In this document: positions 56,855-64,000 of the stretch, piece by piece
Numbering within the stretch: position 1 is the stretch's first letter
Layout of the letters: every line of letters begins with the position of its first letter
Program-made: the position numbers and the translations under genes
From: Sphingobacterium thalpophilum
GTDB lineage: Bacteria; Bacteroidota; Bacteroidia; Sphingobacteriales; Sphingobacteriaceae
Assembly: GCF_038396785.1 (NCBI RefSeq)
Contig: NZ_CP151087.1
Coordinates: 2,976,001-3,040,000 of the forward strand
Direction: 5' to 3'
Length of the DNA: 64,000 nucleotides
The notes under the pieces: generated by a model
What the model saw: the letters and a program-made list of their open reading frames with translations, nothing else
What the model was told of the DNA's origin: nothing
Databases searched by the model: none

Positions 56855-58882
56855 CTAAAGATATTCAATCAACAGCGAAGATGTCTTATCGTTAAAGTTT
56901 AAGATTGACAAATCAATGGTATGTCCAGTTAATAGCGCAGAATCTCCTGTAAAATCTCCATTTTCATAGAGTGTAACCTTAAAACCTTTTGGAATACTAA
57001 TACTGCTCAGTTGGTCGTTCGTAACACCCAGTCCTTGCAAATCAGTAAGACTGTAACTTCCAATGCCAAGCTGTTTATACCAGCCACGGAAAGGAGTATC
57101 ACCATACAATGTCACATTGGTCATAGGCGAAGTACTTAAAGATGGCCCATAAGAGTTAATATAGTAACGCAAATCAGTATATCTGTTGAAACTAGGATTT
57201 AACTTTTTCAGGAAACCGAACATCTCGCCCTTCATAATGGATGCCATCTGGACAAAAGCATAGCTGGATCCTGCCGCATTAAACGGTTTATTATAATCAG
57301 CTCTAGTTTTGTCAGGAGCCCATTCGGTGTTGACAAATTCAAGATGAATATTATTGTCAGGATCCAAGACATAAGGGGCCATAAAAGAGACCGCATCCCT
57401 AATAGATCCACCCAAGACTGGCGTATCATTGGGATTAATTCTTAAATTAACCCATTTTGTAGCACGGTGATTTACCAAACTATCAAGCATATGCCGGCCT
57501 CGTTTGATATAAAAAGTGCGACCAATCTGTCCGATAAACTCTAGATCATACACATGATAGGCAAAGGCATCCCTGCCAAGAAAATCTACGCTAGCCCCAT
57601 CCGCACGATAATTTTTATTATGATGAGTACTAAAATCTGACGTCGCTTGGTTGATAAGCGCTCCATCATTCAGTATATAAGCGATATCAATCATCAACAG
57701 ATTACGGATAGTTTCCCAATTATTGGTTCTGACCGATTGAGTTTTGTAAAAGTTATATCTTGTCCGTAACCAATTGTCGATCGTCATCCTGCTGTTAGCA
57801 TCAATTTTTGCACGAATAAGTGAATATCCTGTAAGAAATGGAAGATATATACTTTCATCGGGAGTTTGGCTTGTTGCTGTGTTAACGGCGGCCCAAGAAA
57901 GAAGAAATTCCTTCGCCTTATCAACATATTGCCCTGCATTTGCCTGCTCCTGAAACAAAAAATATTGTAGCGCCAACGAATACACCTTAGCTGCATCAGT
58001 CTGCACTTTATTCTTGCCATCGGGATCTGAAATTTTTGCAACCGGAACAGGAACTGTATTCAATGCATCATTTGCTTTAACAGTAACTTGATTGTTTATT
58101 AGCGTTTGGGCGGCGGATAATGTTGCTAGATCAAGCTGAATGGAGTCAAAGGTTACTTTATCCATGACTAGGTTGCTATAAAAGTTTGGTCCCGATGCTG
58201 TATAATCAATTTTCAATTTTGGTCGAAGTCCCACATCCTGCGCTTCTTTAGACTGAAAGTCGGAATAAAATGAAGTAGAACCGGAGGTTTTTCGCTGTGC
58301 GACAATCTTAATAGACAATTTTCTGTCCGAATCCAAAGCTTCTTGAATCACTGAGGAGGGAATATCGAGATAGACAATTCCATTTGTAACTTTTAGTTTT
58401 CCATTGACTTCTCCAAGCTTTGTCCCTGTCGCTGGCGCATTATTCCAATTGATCGTTTTCTCACCCCAATCTTTTTCAAGCGTTGTGTAGTACAGCCACT
58501 TGGCATTTGCTGTATCCGCAGCACTGGAAACCCCACCAGCCAATTCAACACGTGCTGACTGTACACTAGCAACATTGCTGGGCAATGCGGTCAGATCAAA
58601 ACGCAGATAGATATCCCTTCGATAACCTGGAGCATCATCTTTGGCAATCAGCCAACTATTATCACCATAATTGGTACTGGCGTTAGTCCCATCCTGAACA
58701 TACGCATCTGCGACGGGCAAAAGGCTGACCTCATTTGCGGAATCAAAAGTAGCTGCTTTTTTTTGCAGCTGAGCAATAGAGCTTTCGGGCTTCAGCATAT
58801 CCTTATGACAGGCCATCATTGCCGAAAGTGTGCTCATCAGTGCGACTGCAATGAATCTGAGTTTACTGTTTGTTGTTCTCAT
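56855..58882 (-). CDS. Modular polysaccharide lyase lipoprotein (CBM96-like + alginate-lyase-like + beta/gamma-crystallin)
   Basis: 675 residues. Lipoprotein signal with Cys25. Residues about 50-228 look like a DNRLRE/CBM96 carbohydrate-binding domain (SLLPVADAYVQDG, IYLRFDLTALP, TINWNNAPATG). Residues about 230-590 resemble the helical alginate-lyase superfamily, with NNW (387-389) and RDAFAYH (437-443) as likely active-site segments. Residues 632-675 resemble a beta/gamma-crystallin motif, with YENGDFTGD and the calcium-type NDKTSS (664-669). It should cut a uronic-acid polysaccharide at the cell surface; GH88 downstream in the pathway removes the unsaturated uronate. The exact polymer is unknown. 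Confidence 0.82.
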   Translation of the reverse strand: MRTTNSKLRFIAVALMSTLSAMMACHKDMLKPESSIAQLQKKAATFDSANEVSLLPVADAYVQDGTNASTNYGDNSWLIAKDDAPGYRRDIYLRFDLTALPSNVASVQSARVELAGGVSSAADTANAKWLYYTTLEKDWGEKTINWNNAPATGTKLGEVNGKLKVTNGIVYLDIPSSVIQEALDSDRKLSIKIVAQRKTSGSTSFYSDFQSKEAQDVGLRPKLKIDYTASGPNFYSNLVMDKVTFDSIQLDLATLSAAQTLINNQVTVKANDALNTVPVPVAKISDPDGKNKVQTDAAKVYSLALQYFLFQEQANAGQYVDKAKEFLLSWAAVNTATSQTPDESIYLPFLTGYSLIRAKIDANSRMTIDNWLRTRYNFYKTQSVRTNNWETIRNLLMIDIAYILNDGALINQATSDFSTHHNKNYRADGASVDFLGRDAFAYHVYDLEFIGQIGRTFYIKRGRHMLDSLVNHRATKWVNLRINPNDTPVLGGSIRDAVSFMAPYVLDPDNNIHLEFVNTEWAPDKTRADYNKPFNAAGSSYAFVQMASIMKGEMFGFLKKLNPSFNRYTDLRYYINSYGPSLSTSPMTNVTLYGDTPFRGWYKQLGIGSYSLTDLQGLGVTNDQLSSISIPKGFKVTLYENGDFTGDSALLTGHTIDLSILNFNDKTSSLLIEYL

Positions 58883-59029
58883 TCTTTGTTAGATTTATGA
58901 TATTGGTAGTTTATAATTGGAACAATATGCCTCTAATACATCCGGGAGATGTAGATCATATTGTTTATGGAGTTGCTACTAATGGAACAGCCCTGAACAA
59001 GAGATCCTCCCAATGAAAATTTCTCTTGG
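58883..59029. other. Intergenic sequence upstream of the lyase gene
   Basis: No gene or clear promoter is recognised. It is part of a 397-bp gap that also holds a glycosidase remnant. Confidence 0.5.
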
Positions 59030-59158
59030 CTATTTACCTCTTTTTAGCTCGCTCTGAAATGGATAGTTCTTTCCACGGCTACGTCCTTTAAAAACGATAA
59101 GAACTGAACCATCTTTCCATATCAAAGGAGCAGGATTTGATATATGTTTATGGTTCAT
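59030..59158 (-). pseudogene. Remnant of a probable beta-propeller glycoside hydrolase
   Basis: A 42-codon frame starting MNHKHISNPAPLIWKDGSV and continuing with LIVFKGRSRGKNYPF. The pattern NPAP-x3-DGSVLIVFKGRS resembles one blade of sialidase- or GH43-like propeller enzymes. It is far too short to be one, so it looks like a leftover of a deleted gene. The similarity is by eye and the identity of the parent family is uncertain. Confidence 0.55.
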
Positions 59159-59279
59159 GATCTATTGTGACCTAATAAAAAATTCGCTCTAAAAATTGTA
59201 GTATTCAATAGAATTATTATCATGTCTTTGAAACAATAAATCAAACATTGTTTCAAAGACTAGGCACTTATGATAGTTT

Positions 59280-60554
59280 CTATGGCTTGATTACCTTTTC
59301 TCCTTGGAGCAACCGATCATACCGAACCAATGCCTCCACATAATAGTAATCAGCATAGGTTAAAGGAACATCAACCTCTGTTTTATGTGGAATCGAACCA
59401 ACACTATGTTTTAAAATATAGCCACCGGCTTCTTTATAATCTGCTTTGTAGGGTTTAGATGATAAAGACCGCAACATCTGCTCAGCCTTTGAGATATACA
59501 GCTGGCTTTCACCACCTGTTGTGTATTGCGCCAGTTCCAGCAAAGCCGAAGCGGTCACCGAAGCGGTCGACACATCACGAAGATCTTTCTGGCTATAATA
59601 TTTACTATCCGGAGTAAGCTTGTTCTGGTCCATATCCCAATAAGGTATCAGATCTTTTGGAAGATTGGGATGATTCAGATAAAACTGTGCAATATGTCGA
59701 GCTTGCTCCAAATATTTCTTGTCGCCGGTCTCGCGGTACATCATCGTATAACCATACAGTCCCCAAGACTGTCCCCTAGCCCATGCAGACTCATCAAAAG
59801 CACCTTGAGCAGTCTTTCTCGAAATAATGCTTCCATCCTTTGGATTGTAATCCACGACATGGTAGGAACTGTAATCTTTTCGGTAGTGATTGACCATCGT
59901 TGTATTGGCATGTTGCACCGCAATATCACGATAACGCTTATCACCTGTCATTTTGGAAACTTCCGTCAGAAACTCCAGGTTCATCATGTTGTCAATAATC
60001 ACTGGGTAAGTCCAAGGCTGGCCATCCCAGTTTTTGCCCCCATCCCATGAACGGATAGTTTTGGGTGCTTCGTGGAAACGGGTCGCCAATGAGGCTGCTC
60101 CGGTACTTAAAATTTCCTTATAAGCAGCCGAATCTCCCGTCAAGCGTAATGCATTACCAAAGCTGCAGTACAACATAAAACCCAAATCATGTGTTCCCTT
60201 GTTGTTCTTTTCCTTCTCGAGTTCCTTCAACTTACTTTTGGCTTCCGTTAATAGCTTCTCATCTTTGGTATATTCATAGAGATAGAGCACTGTACCGGGA
60301 TAAAATCCAGAACACCACCAGCTTGAACCCCAATTCACATATTTACCATCTTTATAGGTTGTAGGCATATCCGATTCATCGATCGATGCTGCGAGGTAGG
60401 CGATCTGCTTGTGTGCATTTTCTAAATTGGTACGGACAAATTCTTTGTCAAGCCCCAATTTCACTGTCCCTAAGTTTCGCTGACTGGAACAGGAAATTCC
60501 CTGCATTCCTAGTCCGATCATTAAAGCCCCCGTAATATAGTGTTGTATCTTCAT
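59280..60554 (-). CDS. Unsaturated glucuronyl hydrolase, GH88 family
   Basis: 424 residues with a lipoprotein signal (GISC, Cys22). The alpha/alpha-barrel enzyme has its two key acids at Asp123 (THDLGFMLYCSFGNAL) and Asp188 (VIIDNMMNLEFL). It hydrates and removes the 4,5-unsaturated uronic acid left by polysaccharide lyases, releasing it for uptake. It lies 42 bp after the DUF2264 gene, so they share a transcript. A remnant of a second GH88 lies at 56724. Confidence 0.95.
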   Translation of the reverse strand: MKIQHYITGALMIGLGMQGISCSSQRNLGTVKLGLDKEFVRTNLENAHKQIAYLAASIDESDMPTTYKDGKYVNWGSSWWCSGFYPGTVLYLYEYTKDEKLLTEAKSKLKELEKEKNNKGTHDLGFMLYCSFGNALRLTGDSAAYKEILSTGAASLATRFHEAPKTIRSWDGGKNWDGQPWTYPVIIDNMMNLEFLTEVSKMTGDKRYRDIAVQHANTTMVNHYRKDYSSYHVVDYNPKDGSIISRKTAQGAFDESAWARGQSWGLYGYTMMYRETGDKKYLEQARHIAQFYLNHPNLPKDLIPYWDMDQNKLTPDSKYYSQKDLRDVSTASVTASALLELAQYTTGGESQLYISKAEQMLRSLSSKPYKADYKEAGGYILKHSVGSIPHKTEVDVPLTYADYYYVEALVRYDRLLQGEKVIKP

Positions 60555-60596
60555 TTTATCCAGTCCTTAATCTTTGCTTTTTTATTCTTTTTTCGT

Positions 60597-61871
60597 TTAA
60601 TAACTTACATAATAGTCCTTGGGAAATTGCTCAGCATTCCAGCATTTTTGGGAAGTCCAGGGTTGTGGAGCACAGGTCCAGAACTCATCATCTGCCGGTA
60701 ACCCCAATGGCAAGAATGACAGAGAGGCCACATACATCGAGCCTGCGTTTGTATAGTAATCTGCGAGATTGGATTGTTTATCACCCACTACGCCCATACG
60801 CAGCCATCCTGAGGGTGCAAAGGTTTTGTCAATATAAATATGGCGGAGTATCGTGGTCAATGCGGCTCTGACCTGACCCTTCGAAATATCTTCGGGCAGC
60901 TTATTTTCTAGAGCAACAGTCGCTAGAGGCTGGAATGCGGCATTTTTATAAGTTGAGGAGCGTCCAACAACGACATAATGCCCTTCCGGAGAGATCATGC
61001 GTTCCAGGTGATGCACATAACGCTGCATTCGTTTATAGGCTCGCTCATACATTTCCTTGTATTTTCCTCCCGCTGAAATGTTATGACGCAGTGACTCCAC
61101 CTGCATACAATGGATTACATAACCATTGTAGTGGTCAAAACTAAAATGGGCACCATCACTATACCAGCCATCCCCCACATACCATTCCTGATCAAATTTA
61201 TTGACCGCATAATCGATCTTTTCCCGTGCACATTCCTCTCCTATGCTGTAAAGAAATGTTTCTGTCATTGCCGCAAAAAGCAGCCAATTGCTCTCATTCG
61301 GTTTAATTTTGCGCAATAGTTTAAACTCTTCGACGACTCTTTCCTTAGTGGCCTGGTCCAAAGGCTGCCATAAAGCTTTTGGGGCTCTCAGAAAAGCCAG
61401 TGCAAGATGCGCTGCATCCACAAGGGTCTGAGATGAAGGTCCTCGCCAAGTAAAATAATCCGAAGATTTTGGATCTACACCATATTGTATACCCAATAAT
61501 GCTTGGTCACGTAATTTTTTACGCAATTTACCTTCCTCCGTTGCGTCATCCGCTAATTCCAGCCAAGGTGCCATTCCAGCCAACAAACGCCCAAAGGCTT
61601 CCAGGTATCCAACGCCGGGATCCCTACTATCAAAAGTCGGGCTCACCTCCATCGGCATATTTTTACGCCATTGTTCCTTACTGATATTGCTCAATATGGG
61701 AGCTGCCATCTTGTGTAAGATAGATACCCAATAGGCACGATCGTTCTCGCGGTAATTATTTCTTTCCGACGCGGTAACATTGGCTTTCGCTTCACCAGCA
61801 AAAGATGTCGCCAGGGCTCCCATCCCGGCACCGCCCAATAGTTTTAATAAGAGTCTTCTTTTCATTGACAT
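60597..61871 (-). CDS. DUF2264-family protein, Tat-exported
   Basis: 424 residues. The start KRRLLLKLLGGAGMGALA is a twin-arginine-like signal ending near GEAKA. The rest is a long alpha-helical protein with YWVSILHKMAAPIL, FTWRGPSSQTLVDAAHLALAFLRAP and the NKFDQEWYVGDGWYSDGAHFSFDHYNGYV segment, typical of DUF2264. Such proteins sit in many polysaccharide utilisation loci; their catalytic role is not established to my knowledge. It lies between susD and GH88. M3 (61865) is an alternative start. Confidence 0.87.
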   Translation of the reverse strand: MSMKRRLLLKLLGGAGMGALATSFAGEAKANVTASERNNYRENDRAYWVSILHKMAAPILSNISKEQWRKNMPMEVSPTFDSRDPGVGYLEAFGRLLAGMAPWLELADDATEEGKLRKKLRDQALLGIQYGVDPKSSDYFTWRGPSSQTLVDAAHLALAFLRAPKALWQPLDQATKERVVEEFKLLRKIKPNESNWLLFAAMTETFLYSIGEECAREKIDYAVNKFDQEWYVGDGWYSDGAHFSFDHYNGYVIHCMQVESLRHNISAGGKYKEMYERAYKRMQRYVHHLERMISPEGHYVVVGRSSTYKNAAFQPLATVALENKLPEDISKGQVRAALTTILRHIYIDKTFAPSGWLRMGVVGDKQSNLADYYTNAGSMYVASLSFLPLGLPADDEFWTCAPQPWTSQKCWNAEQFPKDYYVSY

Positions 61872-62031
61872 TGGTTTATAACGAACACAATCGAAGTGTT
61901 ACACAAAACATTAAAAATCTTTATTTTAACTAAAAAAACAAACAAAAAGAAATCAATCGCTCGAGCAAACGATTGCATGAGCGATTGATAACAACTTCTT
62001 TACAGGAGACAGAAAAATCTTCTCCTATTTC

Positions 62032-63791
62032 TTAATCGTCCCAGCCACTATTTTGTGTCAAGGCTGTGTTTCGTTCCCGTTCCACTTGTGGAATTGGCCA
62101 TGTATAGAGCTGATCACCTCTCCAGTCATACGGAGAAACGACTCCTCCCCATGCTTGCTTAATGCCGTTTCCTGTGTAAAAGGATGTTTCTTTCAATGTA
62201 TTCCAACGCAACTCATCAAAATAGATAACACCTTCACACATCAACTCACGACGGCGTTCTTCACGAATTTCTTTCCGAAGATCCTGCTCACCAATTCCTA
62301 ACGATAACTCTCCAACTCCTGCACGCTTTCTGACCTCATTTACCTTAAGCACAGCTTCGCCTGGTTTTTTCGACTCATTCAATGCCTCCGCCCATAACAA
62401 AAGGATATCCGCATAACGCATGACGATATAATCATATGCGCCAGCTTCTCTGTTTGGGATACCTGGATTAGCACCTTCGTAAACAAACTTACGTGGGTAG
62501 TAGTAAAAATCAGTGACGATATGCGTCCTCAAATCAAACACGCCACCAAACTCCTGTCTATATGGCCATCTAGAAGTAAAGGTTTGATCTGTTGCACCAT
62601 TGGCTCCCACAAATGTAGAATATGGTAGAATGACATTGCTAGCTAATCTAGGATCACGATCTTCATAGGCTTTCTTCAGGCGTTCTTCATTACCGGTAGG
62701 CAAATACAAAGACATATCAAGCTTGTTTGTCGTCCGTTTTTCTATATTCGATATTTCAGTAGCAGTCAAATTATTCCGAAGGAAAAACACCTCCCTTTGG
62801 CCCGGTGCCATCTGATTATAGCCTGGCAAGTAATCGTCCCAATTAAACTTAGATCCATCTTTGCGTTGATAGCGGTCTGCCGCATCAGGGTGTACTAAAT
62901 AAGTATTCCAATTGGATCCAAATGCTGAGCGCGACCCAAATCTGAACTGATAATCCGAACCGTATCCTGCCAATGCGATATTCTGAATACTAAATATAAT
63001 CTCCGGACTTTGTTCATTATCTCCTTTAAATAGAGATGCATAATCGCTAAATAAACTGTGTCCCAAGCTTTTGACTTGTTCGAAATCAGCGATTGCTTTT
63101 GCCCACTCTTTTGTATACATATAAGCCTTGCCACGGAGCGCATAAGCGGCAGATTTTGTCACCCTACCAAAGTTTGCATTTCCTTTATCATAGCGATTTG
63201 GTAACTGAGCTTCGTTGATACAATCCGTGAGATCTTTAATGATAAAGCTCCAAACTTCCTGTTCAGTATTCCTTGGTTTATCAACTTTGTCCCATTCGAT
63301 TGGATCGGTATAAATAGGCACTCCTTTATACAACTGATTCAATCGATAATAGTAATAGGCGCGTAAGAATTTTACTTCTGCAGTTAATTTAGCCTTTTTC
63401 TCTGCTCCCACTGGTGACACATTGGCTATCCCATAGATCGCATTATTGCTCCGATGAACACCTTCATATAAATTTTGCCAAGTGGATGAAAAAATCCCCG
63501 ATGAACTTGTTGCCGTTGCATTCATCAAGGTGAATTATCCCGGCCATGGAGAGTAACATAGGAATCATATACATAAAGCATCTGACCGAGGCGCAAACCT
63601 TGATATACACCATTTACACCTTGGTCCGTAAGGTTTTCAGTTAGCCACATATTATTGGTCAATACCTGTGTTTTAGGTACTGTATCCAATAAATCCTTCT
63701 GACAAGCAGAAAACAATGTTGCTGAACCGAGAGTCACGCTAAGCAATATTTTTTTACTCCACAAATTATATTTTTTTATATTATTTTTCAT
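62032..63791 (-). pseudogene. susD: SusD-like glycan-binding lipoprotein, frameshifted
   Basis: The first frame (from ATG 63791) encodes a lipoprotein signal ending in FSAC (Cys30) and the SusD N-terminus, and stops at TGA 63525-63527 after GRDNSP. The rest, from MNATATSSSG through TPR-like helices and the C-terminal ELMCEGVIYFDELRW and RGDQLYTWPIP to the stop at 62032, is in another frame; one base is missing around 63526-63531. Stop and restart codons overlap (TGATG), so the second part could be re-initiated. SusD binds glycans at the cell surface over SusC. Sequence error is possible. Confidence 0.87.
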
Positions 63792-63804
63792 AATCTTTCT
63801 CTTT

Positions 63805-64000
63805 TTAGAATCCAATATTCAAACCAAAAGCAAACTGTTTCATTGTTGGATATTCTGCTCCTGCACCAACTTCTGGATCTAACCCCGGAAAATCAGTAAA
63901 CATCAATAGGTTCTCTCCAGAGAAAAATACCCTTAAACTACGTACTTTAACTTTTTCAGTTAGTTTCTTATCAAACGTATAACCTATTTGCAAATTTCTA
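63805..64000 (-). CDS. susC: SusC-like TonB-dependent receptor, C-terminal end (partial)
   Basis: Only the last 64 codons are in the window; the rest lies beyond base 64000. The readable end includes RNLQIGYTF, FFSGENLLMFTDFPGLDPEVGAGAEYPTMKQFAFGLNIGF, the typical closing strands of SusC/RagA barrels ending in aromatic residues. It imports oligosaccharides through the outer membrane using TonB energy. The susD ATG lies 13 bp downstream of its stop. Confidence 0.93.
   Translation of the reverse strand, partial: RNLQIGYTFDKKLTEKVKVRSLRVFFSGENLLMFTDFPGLDPEVGAGAEYPTMKQFAFGLNIGF

Noticed and set aside
63523..63531. Programmed -1 ribosomal frameshift in susD
   Set aside because: No slippery heptamer is present at the junction; a one-base loss, sequence error or re-initiation is simpler.

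Overview
The window looks like chromosomal DNA of a Bacteroidota member of the Sphingobacteriaceae, most likely Sphingobacterium or a close relative. The support is the B-type succinate dehydrogenase, SusC/SusD-type uptake genes, a transcarbamylase of the Bacteroidota N-succinyl/N-acetylornithine type, a DUF6266 protein, a moderately AT-rich base composition, and several promoters of the Bacteroidota form TTG/TTTG - 19 bp - TAnnTTTG. No rRNA, tRNA, integrase, transposase, phage module or CRISPR array was seen.

Region 1 (1-19 kb) is mostly housekeeping and stress genes: a subtilase, nth and recA, two secreted phosphoesterase-type enzymes, pruA, msrA, a Mn-type superoxide dismutase, tadA and csaA, an outer-membrane beta-barrel protein, the sdhCAB operon, and a very large NtrY-like histidine kinase. 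Two genes here, the metallophosphoesterase (4898-6079) and msrA (7949-8608), are each interrupted by one in-frame TAA with the reading frame intact on both sides.

Region 2 (19-32 kb) carries envelope and lipid functions: a membrane-anchored coiled-coil protein, gmd, two flippase-like (UPF0104) membrane proteins, a short-chain dehydrogenase, a DUF2089 regulator with three membrane or hydrolase genes behind it, plsC, a GT2 glycosyltransferase, ruvC, and a conserved-looking unknown in which I read kinase-like motifs.

Region 3 (32-38 kb) is an arginine cluster on the minus strand (argD, argF', argB, proC, argE) facing an Lrp/AsnC regulator. The residue before EHI in the transcarbamylase is Val, which points to the succinylated version of the pathway.

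Region 4 (37.8-53 kb, minus strand) is the fused S10-spc-alpha ribosomal cluster from rplC to rplQ, with secY, map, infA and rpoA. rpsJ, normally the first gene, is missing, and the cluster starts at rplC behind a textbook promoter and a foldable leader. Several long intergenic hairpins and a separate infA promoter suggest internal regulatory breakpoints. L36 and S14 are both zinc-ligand-poor forms.

Region 5 (53-57 kb) is accessory: a DinB-like protein, a WYL regulator, a small unknown, and a DUF6266 protein. It also holds two striking non-coding elements: a 37-bp palindrome (53915-53951) and a G/C-run inverted repeat (56431-56497) that could form a cruciform and, on the minus strand, a four-run G-quadruplex.

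Region 6 (57-64 kb, minus strand) is one end of a polysaccharide utilisation locus for a uronic-acid polysaccharide: susC (cut by the window edge), susD (frameshifted), a DUF2264 protein, a GH88 unsaturated glucuronyl hydrolase, and a modular lipoprotein with a CBM96-like domain, an alginate-lyase-like domain and a beta/gamma-crystallin domain. Two short coding remnants, one the C-terminus of a second GH88 and one a probable beta-propeller glycoside hydrolase, flank the lyase gene, so the locus has lost genes.
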